From contig NOWV01000074.1 in NCBI GenBank assembly GCA_003344405.1, forward strand, positions 248,001 to 312,000: DNA of 64,000 nucleotides, in the 5' to 3' direction. The stretch comes from Trichoplax sp. H2. Its lineage: Eukaryota > Placozoa > Uniplacotomia > Trichoplacea. A model generated the notes under the pieces. The model did no database searches. It worked only from the letters and a program-made list of their open reading frames with translations, and was not told where the DNA came from. The position numbers were made by a program, and so were the translations under genes. Below, one piece after another: positions 1-13,005 of the stretch (positions within the stretch are counted from its first letter, which is position 1; every line of letters begins with the position of its first letter).

Positions 1-1201
1 GGCTAGCTTTATTAACTCTTCCGAATAAGTCTTTAAAAGCCATGGTGATAGTAATTGGTTTAAAAAAATTAATTAATCATCTTTCCGTATTAGCATATAT
101 GTCTTTGTGTTATTGAAACTACGTATTCTATCGAAACCATAGTTATTTAGGATCCATTGCTTTTCACTAGTACTCGTGTTTTTAATTAGTTTGTATATAT
201 ATAAGTTTTACAAATAAAGTATATGAAATAATTGTTACTATGGTACTAAGAGTTCTTAAGACTAAAATTAGACTTAACTTTAATTTACTTTTGTTTAAAT
301 TAAAATAGCTTCCAGTAATCTTATATATTATGTATCGAATTAAAATAAAAATTTAGTATATTTTGCACCTAACATCTAATACATATCGTGATCAGCTTCG
401 AAGCTCTAGCTGACTTAATATGCAAACCAATATAATCAGTCTATCATATTGAAGTCTTGCCAACAGCTAGAATAAGAAAGTTAATAATTTTATTTACTTA
501 ATAATTTTAGTGTGCATTAAAGGCAGCCAAGTTAGTACGTAGAGCCCAACATTTTAATAAAGTAAAATAATTCAGGCCTACCGAAACTACAGTATTATTT
601 AATCTTTTAAAGACTGAATCAGTGAGATCTTTATTAAATTGAGACATATTTAGTGGTCATTGATTTCTAGTACTGTATTTAAATTTATTGAATCTAAAGA
701 TAGACTCATCTTTTACAAACAAGACTAGAGACGCTTTCATCACCAACAGGGACTTTTGAACATTACGAATTGAAAATATTATTTTCGCTTTAATATTACA
801 GTCATTGTAGCTATACGATTCCATATTTTACTCTTATCAATAAGCGTTATTAACAATATTCTTAAAGACCTTCATTTTGCTTTAATGTTGAGCTTATGGT
901 AGTTCTACATGCTATACGGTTATATAATCATATTGCAAGGATTGCTACATTAGCTCGGTAAAAATAGCTTGATACGAGTAATTTCATATCTGCATTTATA
1001 ATGTTGATAGTTGCATATAGCCTATAAATCCTAGGACGGTGTTTTATAGTGGACATACGAGTAACCTGACATACTGAGGTGCAACATTTTAGCGACACAC
1101 CGTTGATAATGAATATACATGTAATTTCATTTCAGGAAAAATATTTACGAGATTGACATAAAGTAGGAATTTAAGCGTTGACCTAAAAACTAACGTGCAA
1201 G
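1..1201. other. Intergenic, no gene seen
   Basis: This AT-rich stretch precedes the first LITAF-like gene. All reading frames are broken by frequent stops, and I see no RNA gene or clear repeat. The promoter of the downstream gene should lie in its right-hand part, but I could not identify a defined promoter element. Confidence 0.5.
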
Positions 1202-2176
1202 ATGGATATATGGCGAGGCAGTGGAAATAAAAATACTGCCAATCATGAAGATCAAAGGCGACAGTTGCCTTCTGCTGGCGATAGCAATGCAGGCCTTCAA
1301 TATACTCCCAGCACTGGATTTAATCCAGCCAATAATGTGCCTCCAAACTTTTCATCTGCCACTTACTCCGATCCTTCGGAATCGACCCATTACAGCAATC
1401 CAGTAGGAAATACGGCTCTATTGCAGCCATCCGCCTTTCCTTCGCAAGCATATGATACTCAATATTCGCCAGCTGTGACCAATCCTCCTACAAATCCACC
1501 TCCTTCATACAAAGCTAATGATGTAACTCAACAGCCTCCTGCAGGTAATAAGCCGCTAACTGCTTTATATTTATACTAATAGCAAATACAGATCCTGATC
1601 TATTGCTACTTTCAATTTTCTAGTTGGAACGAACGTTCCTCTCGGTCAAATGCCTATAGCTGTGTCGCATGTGATGCCTGTTGTACCTGTAATTAGCTTG
1701 TCTTATCCAATCATTCAGAAAATTACTACTCTAAATCAATTAGAGGCAATACATTCACAGTCGATGGATTGTCCGTTCTGCCAAAAATCTATTAGCACTG
1801 GAATTCGATATGTATCCGGCGATACAACCTATCTCATGGCGGCACTCTGCTGCTTTTTCTTGTAAGTCAAAATTAAATTTGATTTAATGTTCGTTGATAA
1901 TCCATTCAGATTATGGATGCCTTACTTATAAAAGAGTGATAATTGAAGGTAATCTTTCGTTCGTATTTTACGCTGGCTAAAGTTTCAAAAATATTGGATT
2001 GTGATGAGTGAGACTAGTTTTCAATAGGCAAACAAGCATTCTAAACTGTGTTTCTTCTCTTTATTCAATACAGCGGTTTAATTGGTTTTCTTATTGCTCT
2101 ATTCTGCGAAAAATATCAAGATATTGAACATTTTTGCCCAAGCTGCTTTCGCCTAATTAAAAAATATAAACGATAA
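1202..2176 (+). CDS. LITAF-domain protein, copy 1 (PPxY-containing)
   Basis: Three exons (1202-1544, 1624-1861, 2074-2176) join in matching phases (1, then 2) into 227 codons. The N-terminal ~110 residues are low complexity, rich in P, N, S, T and Y, and include a PPSY motif at residues 100-103; this fits the PPxY motif by which LITAF/SIMPLE proteins bind WW domains of NEDD4-type ubiquitin ligases. The C-terminal LITAF domain has CPFC at 164-167, a hydrophobic stretch, then HFCPSC with cysteines 215 and 218. In the family these two CxxC knuckles bind one zinc, and the hydrophobic part inserts into the cytosolic face of late endosome/lysosome membranes. The start is the first ATG of an open frame. 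A paralogue lies 1.8 kb downstream on the same strand. Domain assignment is firm; the 1:1 relation to vertebrate LITAF is not shown. Confidence 0.9.
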
Positions 2177-2187
2177 CCATGTGAAAA

Positions 2188-2509
2188 TGTCAAATCACTA
2201 GTAGGAGTGATCACTGCATTCCTCCCGTATTAATACTTATCATATACCGTTTAAGTACTGTATTGTATTACATTCATAATGTACGACATCATGACCACAT
2301 ATAGACGACATGCTGTACGTATAAAGACATCATCTCAATCTCATCTAAAACCTATAAATACCCTTGTACGCTAACTCGTTAGTCAGTTCCTACGTTCCTG
2401 CTATCTCAAATACCTTATCTATAACAACCATATCATTGTTAGCCTATAACTTGTATCTCAATAAAATCCTTTATACCTTCTATCATCATCTACCTTAATT
2501 AATGTGACA
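2188..2509. mobile_element. Candidate solo LTR downstream of LITAF copy 1
   Basis: A 322-bp segment begins TGTCA and ends TGACA, perfect 5-bp inverted termini of the TG...CA type. It is flanked by GAAAA (2183-2187) and GAAAG (2510-2514), a 4-of-5 match to a 5-bp target duplication. Inside, in the order expected for an LTR, are a TATA box (TATAAATA, 2353-2360), a CGTTAGTC motif about 20 bp further on that recurs in the element at 13006-13362, and AATAAA at 2460-2465. No internal retrotransposon sequence is adjacent, so a solo LTR is the best reading. A chance arrangement is possible because only one copy was examined. Confidence 0.55.
2460..2465 (+). promoter_or_regulatory. AATAAA polyadenylation signal candidate
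   Basis: This is a canonical AATAAA, 284 bp past the LITAF copy 1 stop codon and inside the LTR-like element. It could serve both the element and the upstream gene. Its use is inferred. Confidence 0.35.
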
Positions 2510-3409
2510 GAAAGTTACTAAAAATTGGTACTTTAAAAGTTATTAGGGTGTTTAGATTATAGATATTTATTTTATGATCATCTCATTAGTCAAGCGACGG
2601 CAATGTTTGCTATTTTTCATCTTTGTCGACTAATAAATCAAGAACCCTTCAAGCTAAAGTAGAAAAGGCAAAGTTCTTCTTCTCTTTGCTATTTTTATCA
2701 CTAAATTTTATCTTCAATAAACTGCATTAAGATAATCGGATCCTACTCTATTAAATAAATATTGATTTCTAGTATCTAACTTTAGAAGCCACGGAAAATG
2801 ATAAGCAGCTGTTTATTGCACACCTCCCCGTAGAGCTACTTTAAATAAGAACTAGAACGAAATGAAACAAGCGTATTAGTAACCGTGCATCCATGGCTAT
2901 ATATTGCTACTGATTCATTATTCTTATCACTGTAAAAGAACAAAGAACAGAAAGTAAATTAAGTAGCCGAAGTTTATAGACTCGGCATATAGCTTCAATA
3001 TTATTCAGTGGCTGCATGTTGGCTGTACTATTGTCCTGCAAACTTTTTATTTTATCACCTTATCTTTTAATCATTAAAGTACACTAATCGAATAGTCGTT
3101 AGGCATTGCATTTTATTGGATAACAAGGTAACATCACACTCCTTCAAATTTTAATAGTATAACCTAAGTTTTGTCTTTTTTAGCTAATTACTTTCCTCAG
3201 GAATAACGTGACGTAAATTGATATGCCAAACTTCATTACTCTATTTATGGCCCTAATGAGCCTAGGAAAAGCGCTTTTATACAACTACTACAGCTCTTTC
3301 ATTACTGGTTCTTCTCCACTCAGTAAATTTATTGCTCTTGAAAGGTGAGTCAATTCTATCGCTTTAGTTAAACTTGAAGGAAGAAGAATATTTTTAATGC
3401 GCTACTCAG

Positions 3410-3755
3410 TATGTCATTGATCCACCGGTTTATAGCTTGTACAGCATATAGCGACTGCTCCAGTCGCGAATTTGTTTGGGTATTATTTAATTTATTTATA
3501 ATGAACTTTCTTTTAATTTTTAACCTACCCTCTACTACCTAAGATATGTTTCAATTAAAATATCATCTATCCTCTTGTTTATAACTTATATAGCATAAAG
3601 CAACTGTTCCAGTTATGACTATGCCTGCGCGTTATTCAGTCTTGTACATTGTTTATTCCTTTCTAGTTCCATTTCTTAACTATGTAAATATTGTAAAATT
3701 GTTATTCATATTAATTCTTAACGATTCTTTACTATCTAAGATATCTTTCATTTAA
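3410..3755. repeat. Two-copy diverged tandem duplication, ~147 bp
   Basis: The segment around 3430 (TTTATAGCTTGTACAGCATA) recurs diverged near 3577 (TTTATAACTTATATAGCATA). The following AT-rich blocks, ending in CTAAGATAT followed by AATTAAAAT-like sequence, also match. The repeat lies between the two LITAF genes and shows no coding potential. Confidence 0.5.
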
Positions 3756-3961
3756 AATTTAATGTTGGACATTCTAGGAAAAATAATACCAGTTTCTATT
3801 TGTACCTCGTTATTATTAGTCATCGTAAATTTTTTAACATTTTTCGTAGAAAATGATCCTATGAGTTCAATATTTCTAACATCTCTAGCTAATAATTGAT
3901 TCAACTCTATGCAAACTAGTTGAATTATCGATCGAATATAACAAGTTGGTATATACTTAAG

Positions 3962-6639
3962 ATGAATGCTGGTAATTGGATGAAAAGGGTCTTTCCAGTA
4001 AAGCAAAACGATATGAAGAGTGATAAATGTGTTCAATTAATCAGAGCGGAAAATCTAGATGAAACTGCTAATGATATTGGTCAAGCTCGAGAGCAAATTA
4101 TTGCAAGTACAAATCAGCAGTCAGTGGCAGTGAAAGACACTACTGAACGCTCTTTCGCTACCCTAACAGCCAACAATCCGTTCAGGTTTTCTTCATCCAT
4201 TCAGGATAAAGATCGAACTGAAAATCAAACACGTTACTCTGCTGACAATTCTCAATTGTCTGCTCATAGTCAGCGAACTAATCAGCCTACATCAGATGGT
4301 AATATAAGAATTCAGTCGGTAACTATCCAAGTTGATGGGCCTGATCATTATGATTGTAAGTTATGGATCTAAATACCATGGTAGCTTAGCATAAAAAATT
4401 GCAATAGATTTCTTTCCTACTAAAGCTTTACAGCAACTATCCTTATCCTTTTAATTTTGTCTATCATCGTTAGAAAGATACATTAAATAGGTATCAATTA
4501 GGGTACCGTGTCAGAAATCAATTTATATAGTAACAGCTGCAATTTGGCTTAATAATTATATTCGCATTATGCTCGTATGCTGGTAGGGTATGCTACAAAA
4601 GGAGCTTGAGTGAGTGCAGCATATTAAGTATTCAGGCAAGGCAGGCTGTAGTAGATCAATTCTTGCTGGTAATAAAACTAATAGCTACAATCTGCCCTAA
4701 TAGTAATATTCTATATATGAATATCGATGTTTAAGGGTGCATCACTAGTGTAATATCGTAGATTAAGTAAATCATCCTTAATTATACTTTGTACTGGCAC
4801 CTGCAAGACTTTCTAGAACTCTACAGTGCAATGTACATCGTTCTTTTGACTGATTTTATGGTGCTATTTCAACCCATTTCTCAACGTAATATTTCTTATA
4901 GAGAAGTTTTAGTAAATTATATGTATGTGCAATTAATTGTCCTTGAAAGTATATGTAGCTCTCTGGAATTACTGCCATTAATAGTATTTTATCTTACTGC
5001 ATAGATATTAACTGTTAAATTGCTATTGTTGGCTTTTAGTTGATATACCGTCAAGTAGCAATCCTCTGCAGTCAACTAATTCTGAATCAGCCATTGGGCA
5101 AATGTCTGTAAATATTGAAGATCCTGGTAGAACGCATCATGTTTTTAAACATGGCAATTATCCCATCTATAAGTGGATTACTAGTTCTAACCTGAAGGAA
5201 GCTGAGAGTACTCAAACGATGGATTGTCCATTTTGCAATCAACAAATTCAAACAGTGATCCGATATGAGGCTGGTGAAGGAACTTGTACCACAGCGGCCC
5301 TCTGTTGCTGCTTTCTGTAAGTTTCACTCTAATACTGACTTTCTTTCTTAATGTTTTAAATAGTTAACAATCACTACTACCGCCAATACACAGGCAGATT
5401 AATGAACATCTCATCTATCTTATACTACAGAGCTTAACTCTTAACTTTAAAAAATGGGAGCTGAGCTTTATACAAATCACCTTTTCTGTAGTGCACTACT
5501 TGCTGTCTCGATAGTACCGTTAAGCTAATGACTTGTAGACATATTTATATAGCGCAGTATTACCATTTCAATTCTACAGAGTTATACGAGTAAATTTTGC
5601 ACAGCTGTCGCTACAAAGCTTCCATAAAATAGGTTATCTAAGAGTGTCTTTATAATAAATAATCTATGAGGCTTATATATTTTTAGTAGATAAATGCACA
5701 GTTGTACAATGTCATATAAACTGATCGTTAATGTTTAGGTAAATTTACTATTAACTGGACTGACTTTTTAATAAAATTTAGCTTCAGTTTTATCTAAGAG
5801 AGATTAGAGGTATTGCTGTTCTTCTTAACGATAGCTGATCGTCAGTATTGAGAGTTGTACAATAGGTAAATGTAAGGGAGAACAAACCCGACAGTAGGCT
5901 CGCAGGGTTTTATTTTCAGCGGTAGTTTAATTTTTATACGTTACAAATTTAGATTTTTAGGAAGTATCGGGCCGTATATACGGTTACTTTACTACAGTAC
6001 GCCACTTTTCAGTATCAGTATTCTTGTTTGGTCAATGAATTCTATATAGGAAAACTGTTATTAATTAACATTATTTATTGTCCATATGGGCCTTATTATC
6101 ATTTTTCTTATATTATTTTTTTGTTAAAGCACAAACTTATTGAACTGGTGAAGCATCAAATTACTATACAACTTATTGTATCTAACTGAATGATGCTTAT
6201 GCCATAACTATATATGAATTAATCTATATAATATCATACTAGACTAGAGTGCTGCATCTTAATTGGAAAGTAGCACTACGTATTAAATATGTATAAATAT
6301 ATGCGTATATATGGATACATGTCCAATTCGTTATACCACGGCTACACCACCATACCTTAATTCCATAGAAATACATTGAAGTAACATTCGCTACCGTTAT
6401 GTACTGTGATACCGAGTTTATGAATCAAGATAGCTGAGCTTTAGGCAAACTTACTGTACTTTCTTATTGTATAATGCATTACTTATTGATATGAATAGCT
6501 AAAGGATTATCTATGATTATTTTATCATTATAGAGGAATAATTGGCTTACTGATCGTGTTCTGTTGCAATAGCTTTCAAGATATTAAACATTACTGTCCA
6601 GAATGCCAAAAATTAATTAAAGCATACCAACGTGGTTAA
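3962..6639 (+). CDS. LITAF-domain protein, copy 2
   Basis: Three exons (3962-4355, 5040-5316, 6534-6639) join in matching phases (1, then 2) into 258 codons. The C-terminal LITAF domain has CPFC (194-197), a hydrophobic membrane-anchoring segment and HYCPEC (cysteines 245 and 248). Both intron phases, and the positions of both introns around the domain, are the same as in the copy at 1202-2176, so the two arose by tandem duplication. The N-terminal half differs: it is polar, Q/N/S/T-rich, and lacks the PPxY motif, so recruitment of NEDD4-type ligases may not be shared. The open frame extends upstream of residue 1, but only with non-ATG codons, so I start at the first ATG. The last intron is long (1.2 kb). 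The expected site of action is the late endosome/lysosome membrane, from family knowledge. Confidence 0.88.
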
Positions 6640-7660
6640 TGTTAAATTTTAACAAACAATTTACTGCGATCTAAAACACCTCTATTTTCCCTATGATGAT
6701 TGCATGAGATTGGTATACCAGCATTATATAGCTTTGTATTAAGTCATTTTATTCTATTCCTACATCTTTTATTTAATATAATTTACATCTCTAATGGTGT
6801 CTTGATGAATTTTAGGCTATAGTAGTTGGATCATTTTATAGCGAAAAGATAATTATTGATTATTCAAGTAGTTTATGCCTCAATTGTTTCTGAAGTAGAA
6901 TGCTTTAGCGGCTAATCCTAATAGTGGCATTTGAATTCTTTTTGAACGATAATATAACTAAGTGACTAATTCATTTATTGACCTTTATTTCTATCAAATC
7001 ACAAAATGTTAATACCTATAACGGCGACTGTAGGACAGCTGACTACTATACTTCCAGCCGTAGATTATTTGATTGGTATTATAACCCATTGCACCAGTTA
7101 CATTTTACTTACTCAGTTCTCGTTCATTATTTTAAAAAATTTTGCAAATTCAATCAATTGCCGCGATTAGCCTTGAACCGCAAAATAGAGAATATCGATT
7201 TCAAGTATACCAATCTACAGGGAAACCATTAAAAATGATCGATGAATATCTACTATTAGATTTAACTAGTGAGCGCTTTAGGGTTTTATCAACTGGATCG
7301 AATTGATCTGAGATAAACATTTAGGTTTTTCTAACTTATCTGATCGAAATACCATCGCAGTCAATAATTACGCAGTAAACGTATTAACTTTAATAAAATT
7401 ATTTATAACTACATCTACCGAATCTTTTTCGGCCGCTACTTAATCTATGTCTTGCCCTAGATTATTTGATTTGTATTGAAGCTACGATAGAATTACGTAC
7501 ACCAACATTCAATTTATCAAATTTCACATTGTCGATGACTTTTATTAATCAGCCATTTCTTCCATCATGATCATGAAAGTCAAATAGATTACGAGCTTAA
7601 TGAACTGAAAGTAAATTAATACCTTCAGTCTGCAATCTTAACAATCTTAATAAAACTCTA
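6640..7660. other. Intergenic, no gene seen
   Basis: This is AT-rich sequence after LITAF copy 2. One 84-codon open frame (6978-7232, +) shows no domain, low complexity or splice context and looks like chance. Confidence 0.5.
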
Positions 7661-7664
7661 GTAA

Positions 7665-7885
7665 AGTGATGTTTAAGGCAATCGTTATCACAGAAGAATG
7701 ATTTGGCTCTGTTTCCTAAAGTAAATAATTCATTTTATCGTAATAGGTGTAATGAATATTCTTTTATCAAATTCTCGTAAAGGGATATTCAAGGTAATCA
7801 TTGCCTCAGGAAGAGTCATTTTGCTCTGTTGCCTATGGTAAATAATTCATTTTGTTGTAGTAGGTGTATCAAATATTCTTAACGT
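7665..7885. repeat. Two-copy tandem duplication, ~107 bp
   Basis: Two diverged copies begin near 7670 and 7777. Both contain a GGCAATC/GGTAATCA block, a TTGGCTCTGTTTCCTA/TTTGCTCTGTTGCCTA block, and AGTAAATAATTCATTTT-like sequence followed by TAGGTGTA. Confidence 0.6.
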
Positions 7886-8039
7886 TTGTGCCTTATTGAA
7901 TAAAACAATTGCATCCGGAGACATTTCAACATAATGCAGAATCGAAAATAGAAAGGTGAAAAATCGATTATACTTTCATCCTTTTTCTTGAAAAGTGCTT
8001 TTCACCTCTATCAATAAGAAAGTGATGGAGCAGGTGAAA

Positions 8040-8640
8040 AAAAGCGGTTCCAGAAAGCATTAATAAAACATTAGGTCTAATTGACTTGGGTGTAAAGATA
8101 AAATTGTTACCAAATTAGAACGAATTTTGTACTCGAAACTAGCCTCGGCTTATAGAACCTATTAAATTTTAATCCAGTAAGTCGCTTCTATCGCTAACGG
8201 TAAATCATTATTGGAGGATCAATTTCGATGGATATTACATAATATTAAAATAACATTAGACTATGTATGCGAGTCGGTTTTAAAGAAATTGATTCCAGAA
8301 AGCATTGATAGAATACTGCATGTTATTAATTTTAGTGCCGAGATAAAATTTCTGCCAAATTAGATAGAGTTTGATACTCGAGTTAGCTTCTGCTAATAGA
8401 ATCTATCGAATGTTGAATCCAATAAGTCTCTACTAATATATTTTAGTCAGTTTTGAAAAAATCGGTTCCAGAAAACATTGTTCGAATATTGCATGTGATT
8501 AATTTGGTGCCAAGATAAAATTTCTGCCAAATTAGGAAGTATATGATTCTTGAAGCTAACTTATACTGATAGATTTCGTTGGAATATTAATCCAGTAAGT
8601 CGCTTCCATTGCCAATAATAAATCGGTATTGGAAGAATAA
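8040..8640. repeat. Three-copy diverged tandem repeat, ~175-240 bp
   Basis: GGTTCCAGAAAGCATT-type sequence recurs near 8047, 8290 and 8464. Each copy is followed by AGATAAAATTTCTGCCAAATTAG-like sequence and then AATCCAGTAAGTCGCTTC-like sequence. Copies are diverged and non-coding, and indels make the period unequal. Confidence 0.65.
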
Positions 8641-11600
8641 TTTAAATAATATTAGACCGTACATGCAAATTACCTTTAAAGAAATTAAGATAATTGCGAT
8701 GAGAAAATGTTATAGATAAATATATTACACTAGTTCCTAGATTTTCTCTTACTTTTGCGGTTATCCATCAGTAGAAATAAATAAATCTGAATAACGGAAA
8801 AATTTTTATGTACAGCTACCATCCAAAGGATTTTATAGTTTGCTTATAACTGCTTTAGTACTCTCACTTTGACCTGATATTCAATTTGCTATTGAACACT
8901 TAATTCGATTTTCATATTATTTATTAACATAGCCAGCAAGTAATTTTGCTGATGACATAATATTGAATACGGTATAATTTGATACCATAGCCGATAACTT
9001 AAATTACTTATTACTTGAGGACAACATTTCTTAAAACACAATGTTGAAGCTTTTATAGCAATTGAGGCTGAAATAACTATTACTAGCTGTTGGGTGTTGG
9101 CTATCTTACATGTTAACATTGATTGTGTTTCTGTTTACGATGAATTAATCAAGAGGAATTTCATGTCTAGTTAATCACATTTACTAGAATAGTGGTTAGG
9201 ACAAGGTACAGCATTGGAAATTCCATCAATTCAATACGTCAATTCGTTGGTGTATTAGAAATGGTATAAAATACAGGCTATCTAGGCGACTATAAGGAGA
9301 CGGAATAGAGCAGATAATATTGAACTTCCTCATAAATCAAACATTTTTGGCTCTTTCGTCTTTGCTGATATAAAATTGGTTCAATGCATGATTGGTATAT
9401 TCTATAGCAATTTTAACAGTTTATGACTATCTAGACAGATAGTTCCATCGATATTTGGACATCGAGTGAGTTCAGTAAACCTACTCAATAGCTCGATGAA
9501 CGATTCGATAGCAGTACCGATTATGCTGTCATCGTTTTCTCCATAGTATAGGATTTTTCCCGTTCTATGTAAGTGAACTTATTGTTAAGATATACCTGTA
9601 TGTAACTAGATGAACGCAAATAAACTCATCTTTGTATCTTGTTCCTTTAGTCCAAACTCAAAGCCAACGACTGTTCTATAACGAGATTTCCTTTAGAAGT
9701 GGATGAATAATCTACTGGTGTATTATTTGGCATCAATCTTGCTTTTGCACCATTTCTCAAAGGTATCTGTCTTTATTAACGAGCTACTTTGCTACTCTAC
9801 CAATACATTGCCATTGGCTTTATGGCATTTTAATGTGCTGTATTGATGAAACTATTTATATTATCTTTATTATGTGGAGATTTTACTAGCTTATGCATGC
9901 CTATCGGTTTCTTTCTGACACAGCCAAGCGCTAAACTTGATTGAGATTGCAAAATGAAGATTTGTTATACGTATTTTCTTTATATGAAGATTTTACCAGC
10001 TTATGTATGGCTATTCGTATCAATCTGACTCTAATATTCGTTCAATTTGGTTCAATTTGTAAAGTGAATTTCCTTCTTTTGCTAAATAGCTAGCGATCAT
10101 TCCTGAGGCCACTACATACATTGAACTGGGTGATATTTAATAGCAAAAGGAACGTATTAAGATTTCCGCTGCATAATCTCATTTACTGCTGTCTATCTTT
10201 GATCACTGTAGATGCCATTTTCAGATTATCAATTATACATTACGGCTACACATGGCTGTATTTGTACAATCGGAATTGTATAAGAAAATGGTTTCTATCG
10301 ATATTGCTGACAAACAAAAGTGAATGGCTCAACCAGAACCAAAAAGTAAACCTGCATCCTCGAAGTTTCTAGTCTTACAGTGCACAACAGTGGTTATTAT
10401 CCACCCGGGAGGTGATGGATACCATTTGCAGTAATAGTTTAATAGTATCCTATAAATGTCGCGAACACTACTATACTTTTGAGTTATAACTTCAAGATGA
10501 GTAATCTATTCTGGATACGACTTCATGCAGGTATATAAAATGTATTTTGACAACACCATTCAACTTGCTTGGTTAGAAAACAAATCACGATCCGTTTCAT
10601 TTCAAATGGATCCTATTATTGGCTACCGCAATTCGCGAAAGCGTCGTGAGCGATAGAAACTGCCGGATATGGTAGCTTTTAGTTGCATCAAAAATAATCA
10701 TTTATTTTATCTACAATGTAATTTGTATCCGTCGGACTCATTTGTAGAATATATGGTTTTGATTATATTATGGAAAGATCAATTGGAATTTGAACTCATT
10801 CCGAGGGATGGCATGCCTTAGGTTGTCTGCTCATAACGAGCAGAACAGTTGTATATTAAAGCAAGGCGAATGTAGGGTGGTCGACTATTATTATTATTAA
10901 TTACCTCCTAGACTATTTCATAATTTTAAGTAGGAGCTTTGACCGTATCATATGGTATCTAGCCGTAATAAAATAATATTTTTTTCAGCCTGCGATTTCC
11001 TAGTACTAGTAAGTGCTCATAAAGGTGAGAGGGGGATGCAAGGCATCACAGGTTGTAAGATAAATAAACTATTAAATTTTCTTCTCCATCGGATGTACAG
11101 TACTTTGAAATCAATTTGATGCTATCGGCGAAATAGGCGGAAGCAAGAGCCAAAAGTTCCGGATTGATTATGCATCATAATATGCGAGCATTAAATAAAG
11201 GAGGGTTAGCTATTACCATACAAGGAGCAAAATCTTCTACTGCCCATTAAATTGATCAATTTAGTCATGGCCTTTTACTATAGGAAATTTTGTTCCTTAT
11301 TTTGACATGCTAACTGGCTCCCTTTTCTAATCCAATATTAATTTGGTACTTTAATAGCATTGACATCCATCCTTTTTTTCCGTTTTATATTACTGAATTT
11401 GAGCATTCCTTTTTCCATCTGTTTATTTTTGTTTATCCATTCTAACTAACTCGAAGATATTTATTTGTTTTGCTCCATTAGGGCCATGCCCGTCTAATCA
11501 CAAACACTATATAAAACGCTGCAAAACAATATACTTGCGAGTGTCTTTTAACAGAAATCGCGGTACAAGAAGTTAAATTTTTCTGATTGAGCTTTTAAGA

Positions 11601-12800
11601 CATCTCCAGGTTGAACGCATTTTAAAAAAAAGAAATTTCATTTTTTTCGGTTTTATAGACTATCCATTCTTGAAGCAGCCTGATTTTATTATCCATTTGG
11701 ATTTAGCCGCACAAGCAGTACTGGCTTCCGTGATGACTTAGGCCGCTAATCGACAAAGATTAGATCATTCCAACAATATTTTTATACGAGGATGATGACG
11801 ATGTATTCTCTACAAGCATATTACTTAGACTGATCGATTAACTGGTTGATAATATTTATTAAATCAAAATTAAAACGATTCATGTAATGCTATGAGTCTA
11901 TTTAGCCTAGGCATCTTTCGTTGCAGTTTGCCAATTGTCTAATCTGATTCTGTCTTTGATCTATTTGCTTACTTTTAAAAGGCTTCAAGGTTTTAAATCA
12001 AACTATTTTAAATGTGCTTGTGTTGGCAAGTATTGATATCCTAAAGTTAAATTAGACCGCTGCTATACTTAAATGGAAAATCGAAGTAAGTGCGAATAGA
12101 TTTGATACTATAGAGACTAAAGCTCGGCCTGTTTTAAAAAATAGAAGATAGCTTCAACAGTGTTAGAACTAATATACCATGTTTAAAACTCTTAAATTTA
12201 ATTTTTTTCACTTATACAATTTGTTTAAGTATCGTACTTGTTTTTGCTAAGCTAAAAGTATAAAAATATTATTTATTAAGTCGTTAATCGGCATTGAGGA
12301 ATGTTAAAGACGTTTCGTTCAATCCGTAAGCTTTCTCGAACTAAAAATAATTAATAATCAATACCGGTACATAAACAACATTTCGGAAGGTTTTATGTTA
12401 CTGATCGATATCAATAATTAAAACACCCTGATCCCTCAGCCTGTGTAAGTTCAAGTTTCCATCCCTATTTTGATAGGCTTTCGGATCAGATTTGAATTGC
12501 TATCAAAGTCATGAAAATGCTTATAGCTTGATTAATTTAGCTATCAGCTTTTGTACGTGTTATTACAATCATGATTTATTCTCTTGAGATGCTTTATGAT
12601 CAATAGACCCAATCTTTAACTAAATCCTCTTTTCAGTAAATGTCATTTGCATAACCTTTCTAAGGTTTTGTCTAAAAATGGCTCCGTCCTCACTCTAACC
12701 TTTTTACACCCAATAACATCTGCCACCTACCTTCAAGATGATGAGTAAGAAGTGTATTGAAATGTAAAATGTAGAGATCAAGCTACAAAACTTTTAACAA
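8641..12800. other. Intergenic, no gene seen
   Basis: There is no supportable gene on either strand. A short two-copy duplication occurs near 9870 and 9980 (GATTTTACTAGCTTATGCATG and a diverged copy). Small open frames at 8889-9119 (-) and 10121-10372 (+) have no family resemblance or splice support. Confidence 0.45.
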
Positions 12801-13005
12801 ACTTTGATTCTCCTTTCGTGGCACTATGGTCGATTTAACGAAACTTTGACACCAAATAAAAATTGGGGTAACAACCGAACAACAATTTATTAAAAAATGT
12901 GAGAGAGATAGATCAAACAACCTTTCAGATACTTAATTCTAAGTATTCTAATTGAAGAAATAAAAAACGACAGAACTAAAACTGTCCACAACCAAACAAC
13001 CTAAC

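Noticed and set aside
6978-7232. 84-codon + strand open frame
   Set aside because: It has no family resemblance, no neighbouring exons, and a composition like the surrounding non-coding DNA.
10121-10372. 83-codon + strand open frame
   Set aside because: The hydrophobic and aromatic composition is what AT-rich random sequence gives, and there is no splice partner.
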